Positions 54,790 through 64,000 of a stretch of DNA of 64,000 bases are shown piece after piece. Made by a program: the position numbers and the translations under genes. The stretch's first letter is position 1. Each line of letters starts with the position of its first letter. The notes under the pieces are model-generated. The model saw nothing but the letters and a program-made list of their open reading frames with translations. It made no database searches and was not told where the DNA came from. The stretch spans positions 31,233,489 to 31,297,488 of the forward strand of contig OX246747.1 of assembly GCA_945910005.1 (NCBI GenBank), given 5' to 3'. The stretch is from Isoperla grammatica. Taxonomy: Eukaryota > Arthropoda > Insecta > Plecoptera > Perlodidae.

Positions 54790-56190
54790 TGTTATATTTG
54801 ATTAGTTACTAATATTTTATCAGTCAAGTCTTGTGAAAAATAAAGTATAAAAGAAGATACATCGAAATTTTCTAAAACAATATTTAAAAAATCCATTGTA
54901 TCATCTAATGGGGTTATCACATAAGGGGGGGGGGGGTGAGCGACGGGGGAAAGGGGGGGGAGGGGGGGAGGGAGGCTCGTCTGTAGTTATTAAATTGACA
55001 TTTCACTATATAGCTGCACACCGACTGTAAATGGTTAGTAACTAAGGAGAAGTCTTGTGGAAAATAAAGTAAAAAAGAAGATAAATCGAAAATTCATAAA
55101 AACAATATTTTTTTTAAAATGTCACTAAAAACGTCTACAAGTTATGAGTGTACGCGGCTATAGAACGCTCTCAAGTTATGCACGTTCTGGCTATACCTCC
55201 TCTCCATTGTATCATCTAATGGGGTTATCACATAAGGGGGGCGGGAGGGGGGGGGTGAGCGACGGGGGGGGGGGGGGGGCGGGTCTCTAGTTATTAAATT
55301 CACATTTAACTATAGAACAAACATAGCCCGACTAAGTATTGTGAAAAATTAAGTATAAAAGAAGATAAATCGAAAATTTATAAAACAGTATTTTTAAAAT
55401 TAATGTCACTAAAAACGTTACCAAGTTATGAGTGTACGGTGCTATAGAACGCTCTCAAGTTGACCGCGTCCCGCCTATACTTCTTCTCCATTGTATCATC
55501 TAATGGGGTTATCACATAAGGGGGGCGGGGGGAGGGGGGTTGAGCGACGGACGAGGGGGGGGGGGCGCGTCTCTAGTAATATTAAATTCACATTTAACTA
55601 TAGATCAAACATAGCTTCACAGTCACACCGACTATTATAAGTATAAAAGAAAATAAATTGAAAATTTATAAAACCATATTTAAAAAAAATGTCACTTTAA
55701 AATCGTCTACAAGTTATGAGTGTACGGAGCTATAGAACGCTCTCAAGTTGACCGCGTCCCGTCTATACCTCCTCTCCATTGTATCACCTAATGGGGTTAT
55801 CACATAAGGGGGCGGGGTGGGGGGGGGGGGGGGGGGCGTCCTTAGTTATTAAATTCACATTTAACTATAGAACAAACATACCTGCACACCGACTGTAATA
55901 CCTGGTTAGTTACTAAGGAGAAGTCTTGTGAAAAATAAAGTATAAATGAAAATAAATCGAAAATTTATAAAACCATATTTAAAAGTTAATGTCACTTAAA
56001 AAACGTCACCAAGTTATGAGTGTACGGAGCTATAGAACGCTCTCAAGTTGACCGCGTCTCGTCTGTACCTCTTCTCCATTGTATCATCTAATGGGGTTAT
56101 CACATAAGGGGGCCGGGGGGGGGGGTGAGCGACGGGGGGGGGCTCGTCTCCAGTTATTAAATTCACATTTAACTAGAATAAACATAGCTA
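54790..56190 (+). repeat. Satellite of five ~284-311-bp units carrying poly-G
   Basis: 'CCATTGTATCATCTAATGGG' begins at 54893, 55204, 55488, 55776 and 56076. Each unit has, in order, a G-rich tract around 'GAGCGACGGGGG', 'TTATTAAATTCACATTTAAC', 'TTGTGAAAAATAAAGTATAA', 'GTCAC...AAACGTC', 'AAGTTATGAGTGTACGG' and 'CTATAGAACGCTCTCAAGTT'. The first unit lacks the 'ACGTC...CTCAAGTT' part and the last stops early. G-tract length and interruptions differ in every unit. Confidence 0.95.
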
Positions 56191-56790
56191 GACCGGGAAG
56201 CTAATGGGTTTATAATTGTTATAGCAGCAAGGCAGGCATAGGCGCGAAATAAAGGCGGTAGCTGACAACAACTTTTTGTGGCCGCTCGCTACGGATGGGC
56301 AATAAAAACTAAAAACCACGAGTTGTTAACATGTGGGTTTTAAAATCAATTTAATCACAAACCAGACCGCTTTCAAGTTGTTGTTGTTTCGTTTTTTTTT
56401 GTAGGTACAACCTACGTTATAACTTATAACAGCTCTATTTTTTTATACTCTATATTCTAATTTTTGTCGCATATTTAATTCATGATTAGAAACAGAAATT
56501 TCACTTTAATTATATTGTTTAGAATTAAATTAGATGTTGGTGTCAAGTTAATTACGGAGGTTCGGGAGTGGAACTATCGTCAGGCGCCAATATTTAATCA
56601 TGAATTAATAATACTACACGGCACTACATCCACAAAGTGAAAACTGGATGCAATTTTGATTCTAAGGATTGGCTTGTCTTATATTTACATTGTAAATATA
56701 GTGTGGTTGTTATTTTAAAATCGCTTGGATACAACATTTTAAATATCATCCCTGATAATTACTAAGAAGATTTTTGTAGGCAGGATTTAT
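56191..56790. other. No recognisable gene
   Basis: AT-rich, with 'TTTAATCATGAATTAA'-like short palindromes near 56475 and 56600. Confidence 0.45.
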
Positions 56791-56795
56791 TTGGT

Positions 56796-57110
56796 TCTCG
56801 ATTGATTGATTGATTGATATATTGATTGATTGATTGATATTTGGGCTTAACGTCTCATACTACCAGGTATAACTGCCGGATTAAAAGTTTGATTGAAAGG
56901 TAATTTCACTTACAATGTTCATCGAAGATGGGGACTCCCCCAAACACCTGCGACCCCGCAGGAATCGGGACCGCCAGCAATGACAGCCACGCCCACACCC
57001 ACAGGACGCCTCTCCTCATCGTACTAGTGGGTCTCGAACCCGAGCATGGTAGCGCACAGGACACTGACCAGCCAACCAACACACCCGTAATCCTTGTAGT
57101 ACAACGCACT
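56796..57110 (-). mobile_element. tRNA-headed SINE (third family) with (TTGA)n tail
   Basis: Minus strand: head about 57085-57020 with A-box-like 'GGTTGGCTGGTCAGTGTCCT' and B box GGGTTCGAGACCC; body; 3' end 'GAGACGTTAAGCCCAAATAT' then (CAAT)n at 56796-56838. The tail is shared with 24117-24345 and 27313. A frame on each strand runs through it by chance. Confidence 0.75.
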
Positions 57111-57449
57111 TGTTCTTCAGTCGGCAACACTTATTTTTAGAATATTCACAGTTTTACGCGTATTCGTGTTTTGTCATAGCACCGAATATAAAACTTTCAC
57201 ACATACATACAACATGTATTAAATTCTAAAACAGTAAGTTGTATATTCAACACTAGAATGGCGTAGATGCACTTATCTTCTCTCGACACCACTAAATTTG
57301 GGAATATTAATTATTTTTTGCGCATTTGTGTATTGTTATAGCACTGATTGTAAAACTAACACGTTATTATAAATATTAAGCCAGTAGGCCCTATGATATA
57401 ATATATTCAACACCGAAAACGCAAACTTATAATAAATAGTAAAAATTTC
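57111..57449. other. No recognisable feature
   Basis: Contains an ~80-bp diverged duplication ('TTGT(C/T)ATAGCAC(C/T)GA', 'TATTCAACAC') at about 57140-57260 and 57300-57420. Confidence 0.5.
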
Positions 57450-57525
57450 CACCACTAAAAATCACTTCTTGTAACCGAGTCGGTAAACTATAAATACAAA
57501 TGTATTTATTTTATTTTATTTTGAT
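57450..57525 (+). mobile_element. SINE-2 3'-end fragment
   Basis: 'CCACTAAAAATCACTTCTTG' then 'TAACCGAGTCGGTAAACTAT' and TATTTATTTTATTTT match the 3' end of SINE-2. Confidence 0.75.
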
Positions 57526-58370
57526 AAAAATTTAATCACTCTGTTATATCAAATCTTCTTATTTTTCTTCCCCCGAAAATTCAACATTAAAATATAATAT
57601 ATTTAATTTCTTTGGTTTCTGTAATAATCATGTTTTGACGTTCATTATTCTCTAAAATCTGAATCTGTAATACACGTTTTTGTCAATGTTGTAGTATTAA
57701 TTTAAACAACACTTTGTACTACAAGACAGTTTACGTGTCGTTGCACTTCTCCCCCTATTCACGCGTTTACTACACTGTAGTAATCATAAGGGTGTAGTAA
57801 AGTTAAAAGCAGTTCGCCAAAGACATCCAATCTTGAACTTCTAATTAGCAATTAACGTTATGAAACTCACTGCCGGAATAATAAGCCACAGACACTCCAA
57901 CTATATATATCAAAACATTAGCATACAAGTTCTGTGTGATGATCGAATGATATAAGATCAGTGTTATGAACTGTCGCCTACATTGATTTGAAATTATGTA
58001 ATGCAGCGATGCCCACACTTGTGCAGAAAGAATGATGTATAGTCACTGGCTTTCTCAACACCATCTGTTCAATAACTCATCGGTAGTTTCATTTAATGGC
58101 CTATAAAACGATTTTATTTGACATATGGCGCACAAATTTATGTAGTAATTCTTGATTAGTTTTAATAATAAAATATTTATCTAATCGAATACATGTTTGT
58201 ATATTCATATATTCGGTTGAATGTATTCACTTTTCAATGCAAACAATCTTGTGGTGTTTACCGTTGCTGCTCACTGAATGTAAATAAGAATTCCAAATAA
58301 ATCACTTGAACACTATTTTAAAAATTCCGACATATTCAAACTAATTCAGAAATGTTTCAATTTTTAAACG
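57526..58370. other. No recognisable gene
   Basis: AT-rich, no repeat matched. Confidence 0.5.
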
Positions 58371-58372
58371 GG

Positions 58373-58620
58373 ATGGTCGTTTTGTAAAAAAAAAAAAAAT
58401 TAAATGGATTTCAAAATATTTTCGAAATTTTCGAAACGAGTGTTCGAATTACAATCGAACTTTTTCGAACAAACTCAAACGAGAGTTCGATTAATAATTA
58501 CACTTGAGTGGTCGATTTGGTAAAACAAAAAAATTAAATGGATGTCAAAAAATTTTTCGAAAAATTTAACAATCGAACTTTTTCGAACAAATTCAAACGA
58601 CAATTCAAATAAATCCACTA
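58373..58620 (+). repeat. Tandem duplication, unit about 135 bp
   Basis: 'TGGTCG(A)TTTTGTAAAA', 'AAATTAAATGGAT(T/G)TCAAA', 'CAATCGAACTTTTTCGAACA' and 'AATTCAAACGA' occur in both units (58373-58490, 58507-58615). Rich in TTCGAA. Confidence 0.85.
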
Positions 58621-59175
58621 TCTTCAAATCCCCGCCTTCTATTCGAACAGATTCACAAAGCGTTGCACATGTGTAGCGCGTAGCAAAACCACGTGCGTCG
58701 TAATCGGACCGCAACATTGACAGTCAAACCACCCGACCGGCCCCGCGTACAATCATCGCAACACTGACTTTCACACTCGGCGTGTCGGTCGGCTACACGA
58801 ACACTTCCGGAGATACCCGATCATCGCCGACCACTCACGACTGACGTTTGATTGATTGTGTGTAGATTGAAGAGCTGTGTTTGTTAAATAACCCTCTAAT
58901 CGAGACGATGAGTTATGACTGGTGATGAGAGGAGACAGGTATCGGCACGTGGTCCACTCCTATTGAATATTACCGTCGCTAGAAAGTCACCTCACGCCCA
59001 CAAATCATTTAGTGTGTGTTTTGTCTACGGTGCAACACTATGAAAGCAATCGTTTTGTCATTTTGTTGTCGCTGTCTACACCGTAAAGTGTTCGATTAGT
59101 TACGACAATCTACACTGGAAGTGCTCCATCTCTTGAAGAAGAACACTTTCAAAAATATTATACTAGGGGCATTCT
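58621..59175. other. No recognisable gene; retroposon-tail motif at 58890
   Basis: 'CTAATCGAGACGATGAGTTA' at about 58895 matches the 3'-tail motif of the 24.1/27.3-kb retroposons. Confidence 0.45.
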
Positions 59176-59440
59176 ATAATTCAGTAATTCTAATTTTGTT
59201 TTTTTGAGTGACTAATTATTCGTTGTTTAATGACGTACACGACAACTATACTCATATTATGACTCGGGGGGGGGGGGGGGGGGGGTACAAAAAAAATGGA
59301 TAATAGAAAATAGAAAAAAAGAAAAAAGATTGTAATAGGAGTATTTTGTAATACAGTAATTCTAATTTTGTTTTTTGAGTGATTGATTATTCGATGTTTA
59401 ACGACGTACTCGAAAACTATGATCATTTTACATTGGGGGG
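59176..59440 (+). repeat. Direct duplication (~175 bp) with G20 run
   Basis: 'CAGTAATTCTAATTTTGTTT' to 'GTTTAACGACGTACTCGA' in both units (from about 59181 and 59355); the G20 at 59266-59285 is in the first. The 'TTTAACGACGTACTCGACAA' part is also in the 41.7-42.0-kb repeat. Confidence 0.85.
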
Positions 59441-60005
59441 TAATTGAAGGTAGGACTTGTGTGTTTATTCTTATGTGATGAATTTTTATGAAGATAGGTT
59501 GAAGCAAAGATTACAAACTAGGGTAATCTTCGGTTGAAGTATACAGCTATTATGAAATATGAGTTGCGCATTACTTATTTTTGAAAATGTAGATAAGTAA
59601 GCCTACACAAATTACATTTACAATTGGGAAAAGTAAAGGATTATAGTACATTATTTGAACCTCTAGCATCACTGGTAAAAATGTTTTGCACATAAGGAAG
59701 AATCCATCCCCAAAAGAATGCATTAAACTAATTGTTGATAGATAATGCATTGGATCTCTACAATTTGGAATAGTTTCAAAAAGAGTGTACAAACAGTTGC
59801 GTTTTCATATTTTTTTAAAAATATCAGCGCACACCAAATAAACTTTTAACCCTGAATTTGTAAAAATATGTTTAAAAAATCAGCATTCATGATTTTGAAA
59901 AAAGATAACCTAAATATTTAATCAAAACTCATCATGTATGTTTCTTTGTGATAACCACAAAAAGAAACGACAAAATAAAAATGAATTAATTAAAGTAATT
60001 GTATA

Positions 60006-60080
60006 CGTCTTGGTCTTGTGGTTTATTCCTGCTTCCATTGCAGAAGGTCCCGGATTCGACTCCCATTTCCAATTTATAAT
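60006..60080 (+). mobile_element. tRNA-like relic related to the SINE-2 head
   Basis: 'TGCTTCCATTGCAGAAGGTC' and B box 'CCGGATTCGACTCCC' match the 28.56-kb head; the A-box side 'TTGGTCTTGTGGTTTATTCC' is degenerate. No SINE body follows. Confidence 0.55.
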
Positions 60081-60439
60081 TATACTAGTGTCTTTAATAG
60101 AGTCGTCATGAAAATCAGGAATGTGATCACAAGTATTAATGTAAGGTTATAATGTCTATACCCATCGAAAATAAAACTCACAAAACATGAACTGTCTTAA
60201 TTTTTTAAATGTATCTATTTTATTTCTAACACCCACGCAGGACTGCTAACACTAAGAGTAAGATGTAGCTCACCTTCAGCTAGCTGGCTCGGTTATGTAT
60301 AAACTAGTTGTGACGTCACAGACCATAGAGTCTCCTAGCGGACACAGACCACCTGTCGCTTAGTTGCACATGTGGGTTGAAGGACGACGCTTAGTCGCTT
60401 AGTCTGCACTTGTGGGTTGAGGGACGACGCTTAGGCTCG

Positions 60440-60603
60440 AATGCATAGTTCACACTCAAGCCCTCCTCAACTCAGCCTCTCCTCAGCCTCACCTAGCCAC
60501 CAATCACAGAGCCGTCCGCATGGCAATGCTGTTCTGTGATTGGTAGTTAGGCGAGGCTGAGGAGAGGCTGAGTTGAAGAAGGCTTGAGTCTGGACTATGC
60601 ATT
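60440..60603. mobile_element. 164-bp hairpin MITE
   Basis: Near-palindrome: AATGCATAGTTCACACTCAA and the complement of AATGCATAGTCCAGACTCAA, then 'CTCAGCCTCTCCTCAGCCTC' and its complement, 'ACCAATCACAGA' and 'TCTGTGATTGGT'. Loop about 22 bp. Confidence 0.9.
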
Positions 60604-60638
60604 AGTCTGCATATGTGGGCTAAGGGACGCTTAGACGC

Positions 60639-60791
60639 TTAGGTTGGAATTCATAGTCGGCCCCTACACCTAGGGGCGCCCATTGTTACCAAGGTAACAG
60701 TTGTTTGCATGTTATTTCCCATAAACAAAACAAATCCATAGCAACAATGGGTGCCCCTAGGTGTAGGGGCCGACTATGAATTCCAACCTTA
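60639..60791. mobile_element. 153-bp hairpin MITE (copy 2 of the 32.8-kb family)
   Basis: Ends TTAGGTTGGAATTCATAGTC and their complement; 'GGCCCCTACACCTAGGGGCG' and 'GGTGCCCCTAGGTGTAGGGG' pair. Outermost 12 bp beyond CATAGTC are also inverted here but not in the 32818 copy, so they may be target sequence or an extension. Confidence 0.9.
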
Positions 60792-61223
60792 GTCTGCACG
60801 TATGGGTTGAAGGCGAAATACAGGTTCTTAGTTGCCGGTGTGGGTTGATCAAAATAAGAATTTTTCACAGTTTTAAAAAAAATCTCTCTGTTTATATAAA
60901 ATGTTGAACGGTTCAGCTCTAGGTTCTAGACTGGAAGGTTTTTAATTAAAATTAGAAACACAATATCAATTAAAAAACTGTCATACAGCGGATGGTCATT
61001 TTCAGCATTTTGGCATTCGTCGTTTGTGAAGTGTGAAAGCACGTCTCTAAAATTTGGTATTGTTTCTCAAAGAGTGTTCAAATAGATAAGTTAACATATT
61101 TTTTAAATATTATAGCACACACCAAATAAACTTTAAAACCTGAATTTGTAAAATGTAAACAAAAAGCAAAAAACATTCATGATTTTCAAAAGTGATTACC
61201 TAAGTATTTAATCAAAATTTAGC

Positions 61224-61440
61224 TGCTACACGTATCAAAACTATTATACTTCCCTTTCCCCTCCCCCATCATTACCCACCTTTTGAATTGCAACCATACT
61301 CAATACTCAAAAATTATTTTAGGTACAAATGATTAATTACGGATAAGTGTGCGCTGTGTTTTCAGTGGTTCCCGGTAGTGGGTGAAAAATCTCTTATGCC
61401 GCCCAACATCTCATATCAGACAGTGAACGAACGATGCAAG
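61224..61440. other. No recognisable feature
   Basis: Unassigned; a decayed relative of the next repeat ('CCCAACATCTCATATCAGAC') is at about 61403. Confidence 0.5.
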
Positions 61441-61450
61441 TACCAACCAC

Positions 61451-61913
61451 CACTCATTGTTGTACCCCAGGACCCGGTCGTGGAGGAAATACATCTCTTC
61501 TGCTAAGCATCTCACGTCATACAGTATAAATATAGGTCTCTCACAGCAAGAAGTAAGATAGTATCGGACCGCCCACGTCTAGTTTCCAACTTAAGCGCGA
61601 ATCACAAACGTTATTCCCGATGATCTAGTACAATTTGGTTGCGTTAAGTTTTTTGACGGTAACGTACAAGAAAACGTGCATGCAGGTTTCCGTCAAAAAA
61701 CTTAACGCAACCAAATTGTACTAGATAATCGGGAGAAACGTTCGTGATTCGCACTTGTTAAGTTGGAAACTAATTGTGGGCGGTCCTGGCTCCCCTGACA
61801 CTATCCTACTTCTTGGCGTGAGAGACCTTTACCACTCATTGTTGTACCCCAGGACCCGGTCGTGGTGGAAACACATCTCCCCTGCCCAACATCTCACGTC
61901 GGACAGTATAAAT
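61451..61913 (+). repeat. 83-bp direct repeats flanking a large hairpin
   Basis: 61451-61533 and 61831-61913 share 'CACTCATTGTTGTACCCCAG', 'GACCCGGTCGTGG', 'ACATCTC' and 'CATCTCACGTC...ACAGTATAAATA'. A third, partial start follows at 61914. Confidence 0.88.
61535..61827. mobile_element. ~293-bp hairpin element
   Basis: Arms of about 125-138 bp: 'GGTCTCTCACAGCAAGAAGT' with complement at the right end, 'TAGTTTCCAACTTAA', 'GCGAATCACAAACGTT', and an almost perfect inner 50 bp with 'TCTAGTACAATTTGGTTGCG' and 'CGCAACCAAATTGTACTAGA'. Loop about 30 bp. Sits exactly between two 83-bp direct repeats. Confidence 0.88.
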
Positions 61914-62150
61914 ACCACTCATTGTTGTTTCTCCAGCTGTCGACCTCTGAATGCCCTCTACGTCCAAGCGTACGTGACGATATTATTATTTTAGGACTGT
62001 ATCTCGGCTATACTTGGACTTGGAGGAGAGATCAAAGAGGCGGATGTTTTCATAGCTTCGATCAGAATCAAACAATGCACCATTGAAGTGGATTTATAAC
62101 ATTAAGATTACACGGGATTTAAGCTATACAGCCAGCTTTGTGCTATTGTT
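61914..62150. other. No recognisable feature
   Basis: Unassigned. Confidence 0.5.
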
Positions 62151-62220
62151 GGGGAGTGGTAGTACAATTGGGAATGGGTAAGAGTGCCCGATGGCTGGGG
62201 TTCGATTCCCGGTCGACGTA
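62150..62220 (+). other. tRNA-like relic
   Basis: 'GGTAAGAGTGCCCGATGGCT' then 'GGGGTTCGATTCCCGGTCGA': good B box and a possible A box 30-odd bases upstream. No recognised SINE body follows; I would not call it a functional tRNA. Confidence 0.45.
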
Positions 62221-62433
62221 AATTTGTCTACAATCTTATTACAATTCCACACAAAAGATTAGAATAGTTTTGGTGAATTCGGACCTTAAAAACAGTTTTT
62301 CACACAACATCTAGATTAATTTAGTTGCTTAGTTTGTTATTCAGAAACTTTCAAATTGCAGGGTACGTACAAATTGCAATTCGTTTCTAGCGGTTCGGAC
62401 GCAGATAAATATTTTTGTGGGGGAGAAGGGGGA

Positions 62434-62449
62434 GGGGGGGGGGGGGGGG
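62434..62449. repeat. G16 homopolymer
   Basis: G run within a longer G-rich tract from 62418. Confidence 0.9.
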
Positions 62450-62608
62450 TGCTCTGGCGGGTTGACCAATCACACGTCAAACTCCACAAACTCCATCAGG
62501 ATAAAGTATTTCTTAGAAATGGAAATTGTCTCGCAGAAAGTATGACTGCAATTCCGAAACACATATCCTAACACCTATTGATATCCCGAAAATTATTCCA
62601 AAACACCT

Positions 62609-62859
62609 GTGCCCAGATTCACAAAGGTGCCTAAGTGCTAAGACGTCCTAGTTAAGGCAAATCTTAGTGATATAAATTACGCATATGTCGGTCTTTAATT
62701 TCATAAAGATAAAATATAGTAAAATATCAACTATTTAACTAATAATATTTTATTTCTGAATGTGTAGTAACACCCAAAGATGATTTTTTTTATTTATCTA
62801 GTTGGGATTTGCCTAATTTAGGACAACTTAGAGTTAGGCATCTTTGTGAATCCAGGCCC
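62609..62859. mobile_element. ~250-bp MITE
   Basis: Inverted ends GCCCAGATTCACAAAGGTGC and the complement of GGCCTGGATTCACAAAGATG; the match continues through 'CCTAAGT' and 'AGGCAAATC' for about 50 bp. Confidence 0.88.
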
Positions 62860-63230
62860 AACAACGCTTAATTTTGTTTAATACTTTTCAGTCAAGGATG
62901 ATCCACGTTTTCGAAACGTTTATCTCATCTAGAATACAGTACTCCACTCTATACTATACGGCGGCCATCTTTGATATTAAACGCTGACTTCGCTAAATTG
63001 TTTTTATTTGTGTTATAACCGTAGACGCGTTTTCCCGGTGCGCTTGCGAAAACATCGGCATAATTAGATTAGCCCATCAGCTTGGAGACTCCAGAGCAGC
63101 ACTGCGGTTGCTTTGCAGATAGAACCAGACACTCAGCTTACATCTAGACAATTGTCGGTCGTACATTTTTATAATCATCTTAGAAAATTCGTATTCTTCT
63201 CCACAGCTAATAATATTCGTATATTTCACG
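62860..63230. other. No recognisable feature
   Basis: Unassigned. Confidence 0.5.
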
Positions 63231-63466
63231 CATAAATAAATAAAATAAATAAATTCACGTTTAGAGTCTACCCACTCAGTAATGATTAATGAAACTGATT
63301 TTCAGTGGGGGACTTTAATTAAAAGCGCCTAAACCAACCCTGTAGGCTCCGAACACCATCGGCGAGTGAGCGATAACCAATCAAAGATCGATATTTCAAA
63401 TACGAAACATATGAATCAGTGATTGGACAGTGCGAACACCTGCGGACAAATGTCAGAATCAACTAA
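63231..63466 (-). mobile_element. SINE-2 copy F, 5'-truncated
   Basis: Minus strand, (AAATA)n tail at 63231-63255, body to 'GACAAATGTCAGAATCAAC'; head and 5' half of the body are missing. An eight-base duplication 'ATTAATGA' lies near 63286. Confidence 0.9.
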
Positions 63467-64000
63467 CAGAATCAATACACAAACATTTCTTTGTTGGTAT
63501 CTGCAGCCAAAGCTGTTGCCTATATTGCCACAGAATAACAATAAAAACAAATATTGAAACAAATTACTCTGAGTAAAACTAATATATAATATTAAAAATA
63601 AAAATAAACTAAAAAAAAAACTAAACTAAATATAAAACTAATATTCTGACTTATGAATGCACCTTAATGTTAAAAATAATGATTGTGCAAATTGTACGTT
63701 TGGAACATTTTACACTTTATATACCATCAATTGTTATATTGTTATACGTACAACGACAAAATGTGATGTAATTATCACGAATGTGTAATACGCAAAAAAA
63801 TAATAATAATAAGAGTAGAAATGGTGCCTTAATATATTATCGTTAGTGAGGCTTGAAGTCAATTGGAGTAATTATCGAAATGCATCGAAAAATTTGAGAA
63901 TTGTACCCCTAGCATCTATCATAGGACCTATTACTCGGATATCCTATACTTTTGAAAGCCAGAGAACAATATATACGGTATTAATAATTTTCTTAAATTG
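63467..64000. other. No recognisable gene
   Basis: A-rich sequence (AATAAAAATAAAC repetition near 63590-63650) and a short TAA run at 63798; no frame of note. Confidence 0.5.

Larger units (their letters stand above)
60355..60860 (+). repeat. ~40-bp minisatellite interrupted by two hairpin MITEs
   Basis: Units with 'GCTTAGTCTGCACTTGTGGG' + 'TTGAGGGACGACGCTTAG' at about 60358, 60397, 60604, 60790 and a decayed one at 60828. The MITEs at 60440 and 60639 separate units two/three and three/four. Confidence 0.85.
59755..61223 (+). repeat. Dispersed direct repeat of ~180 bp, two copies 1.3 kb apart
   Basis: 59755-59935 and 61050-61223 share 'AGAGTGT(A/T)CAAA', 'CACACCAAATAAACTTT', 'CCTGAATTTGTAAAA', 'CATTCATGATTTT' and 'TATTTAATCAAAA'. 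Everything between (SINE-like head, minisatellite and two MITEs) separates the copies. Confidence 0.85.

Overview
What it is. A eukaryotic, very probably marine-invertebrate, nuclear segment of intergenic or intronic DNA. I could not recognise a single intact host gene, rRNA or functional tRNA. Nearly everything identifiable is a transposable element, a tandem repeat, or an insertion of one into another. The base composition is AT-rich, with many long C or G homopolymers. The repeat types (tRNA-headed SINEs, LINEs with short-repeat tails, abundant TTAA- and TA-flanked MITEs, hATs, a SINE body containing a 'TCGCCTCTTACGA' block that I associate with molluscan genomes) fit a lophotrochozoan. A mollusc is my best guess, held at low confidence because no host protein is available to test it. 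Layout. 0-2.6 kb: diverged tandem repeat, a TTTAA/TTTAG array, two abutting inverted-repeat elements, and one unexplained protein-like open frame. 2.9-4.2 kb: a stack of a TTAA-type element, a hAT-like element and a SINE split by a 383-bp TTAA-flanked hairpin. 5.1-7.2 kb: foldback element with a nested MITE, and a TA-flanked MITE whose empty site lies 640 bp away. 9.3-12.3 kb: a TA-flanked MITE, then a 2.77-kb hAT with a perfect 8-bp target duplication, itself stuffed with LINE pieces and (TAA)n arrays. 12.3-32 kb: MITEs, SINEs and local duplications separated by featureless DNA. 32-41 kb: SINEs with target duplications and a triple-nested MITE complex. 41-43.5 kb: 62-bp and ~205-225-bp tandem repeats, then a 1.25-kb period-8 pyrimidine-rich satellite. 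43.8-45.1 kb: second hAT with a perfect 8-bp duplication. 45.7-49.2 kb: two LINE copies inserted one after another into one (GA)n tract; the larger keeps an uninterrupted frame of over 860 codons with endonuclease C-terminus and complete reverse transcriptase, the only convincing coding sequence here. 49.9-51.5 kb: nested DNA transposons. 54.8-56.2 kb: five-copy ~295-bp satellite carrying poly-G. 56.8-64 kb: SINE remnants, a minisatellite hit by two hairpin MITEs, and a further large hairpin. How the parts relate. There is no operon or pathway; the interest is in insertion order, target choice and termini. Two unrelated LINE groups sit in simple repeats (GA and TAA), two element families with similar termini share TTAA targets, and several insertions can be ordered because uninterrupted copies of the host repeat are present in the same window. 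Most open frames in this window are translations of microsatellites, SINEs or hairpins and are deliberately not annotated.
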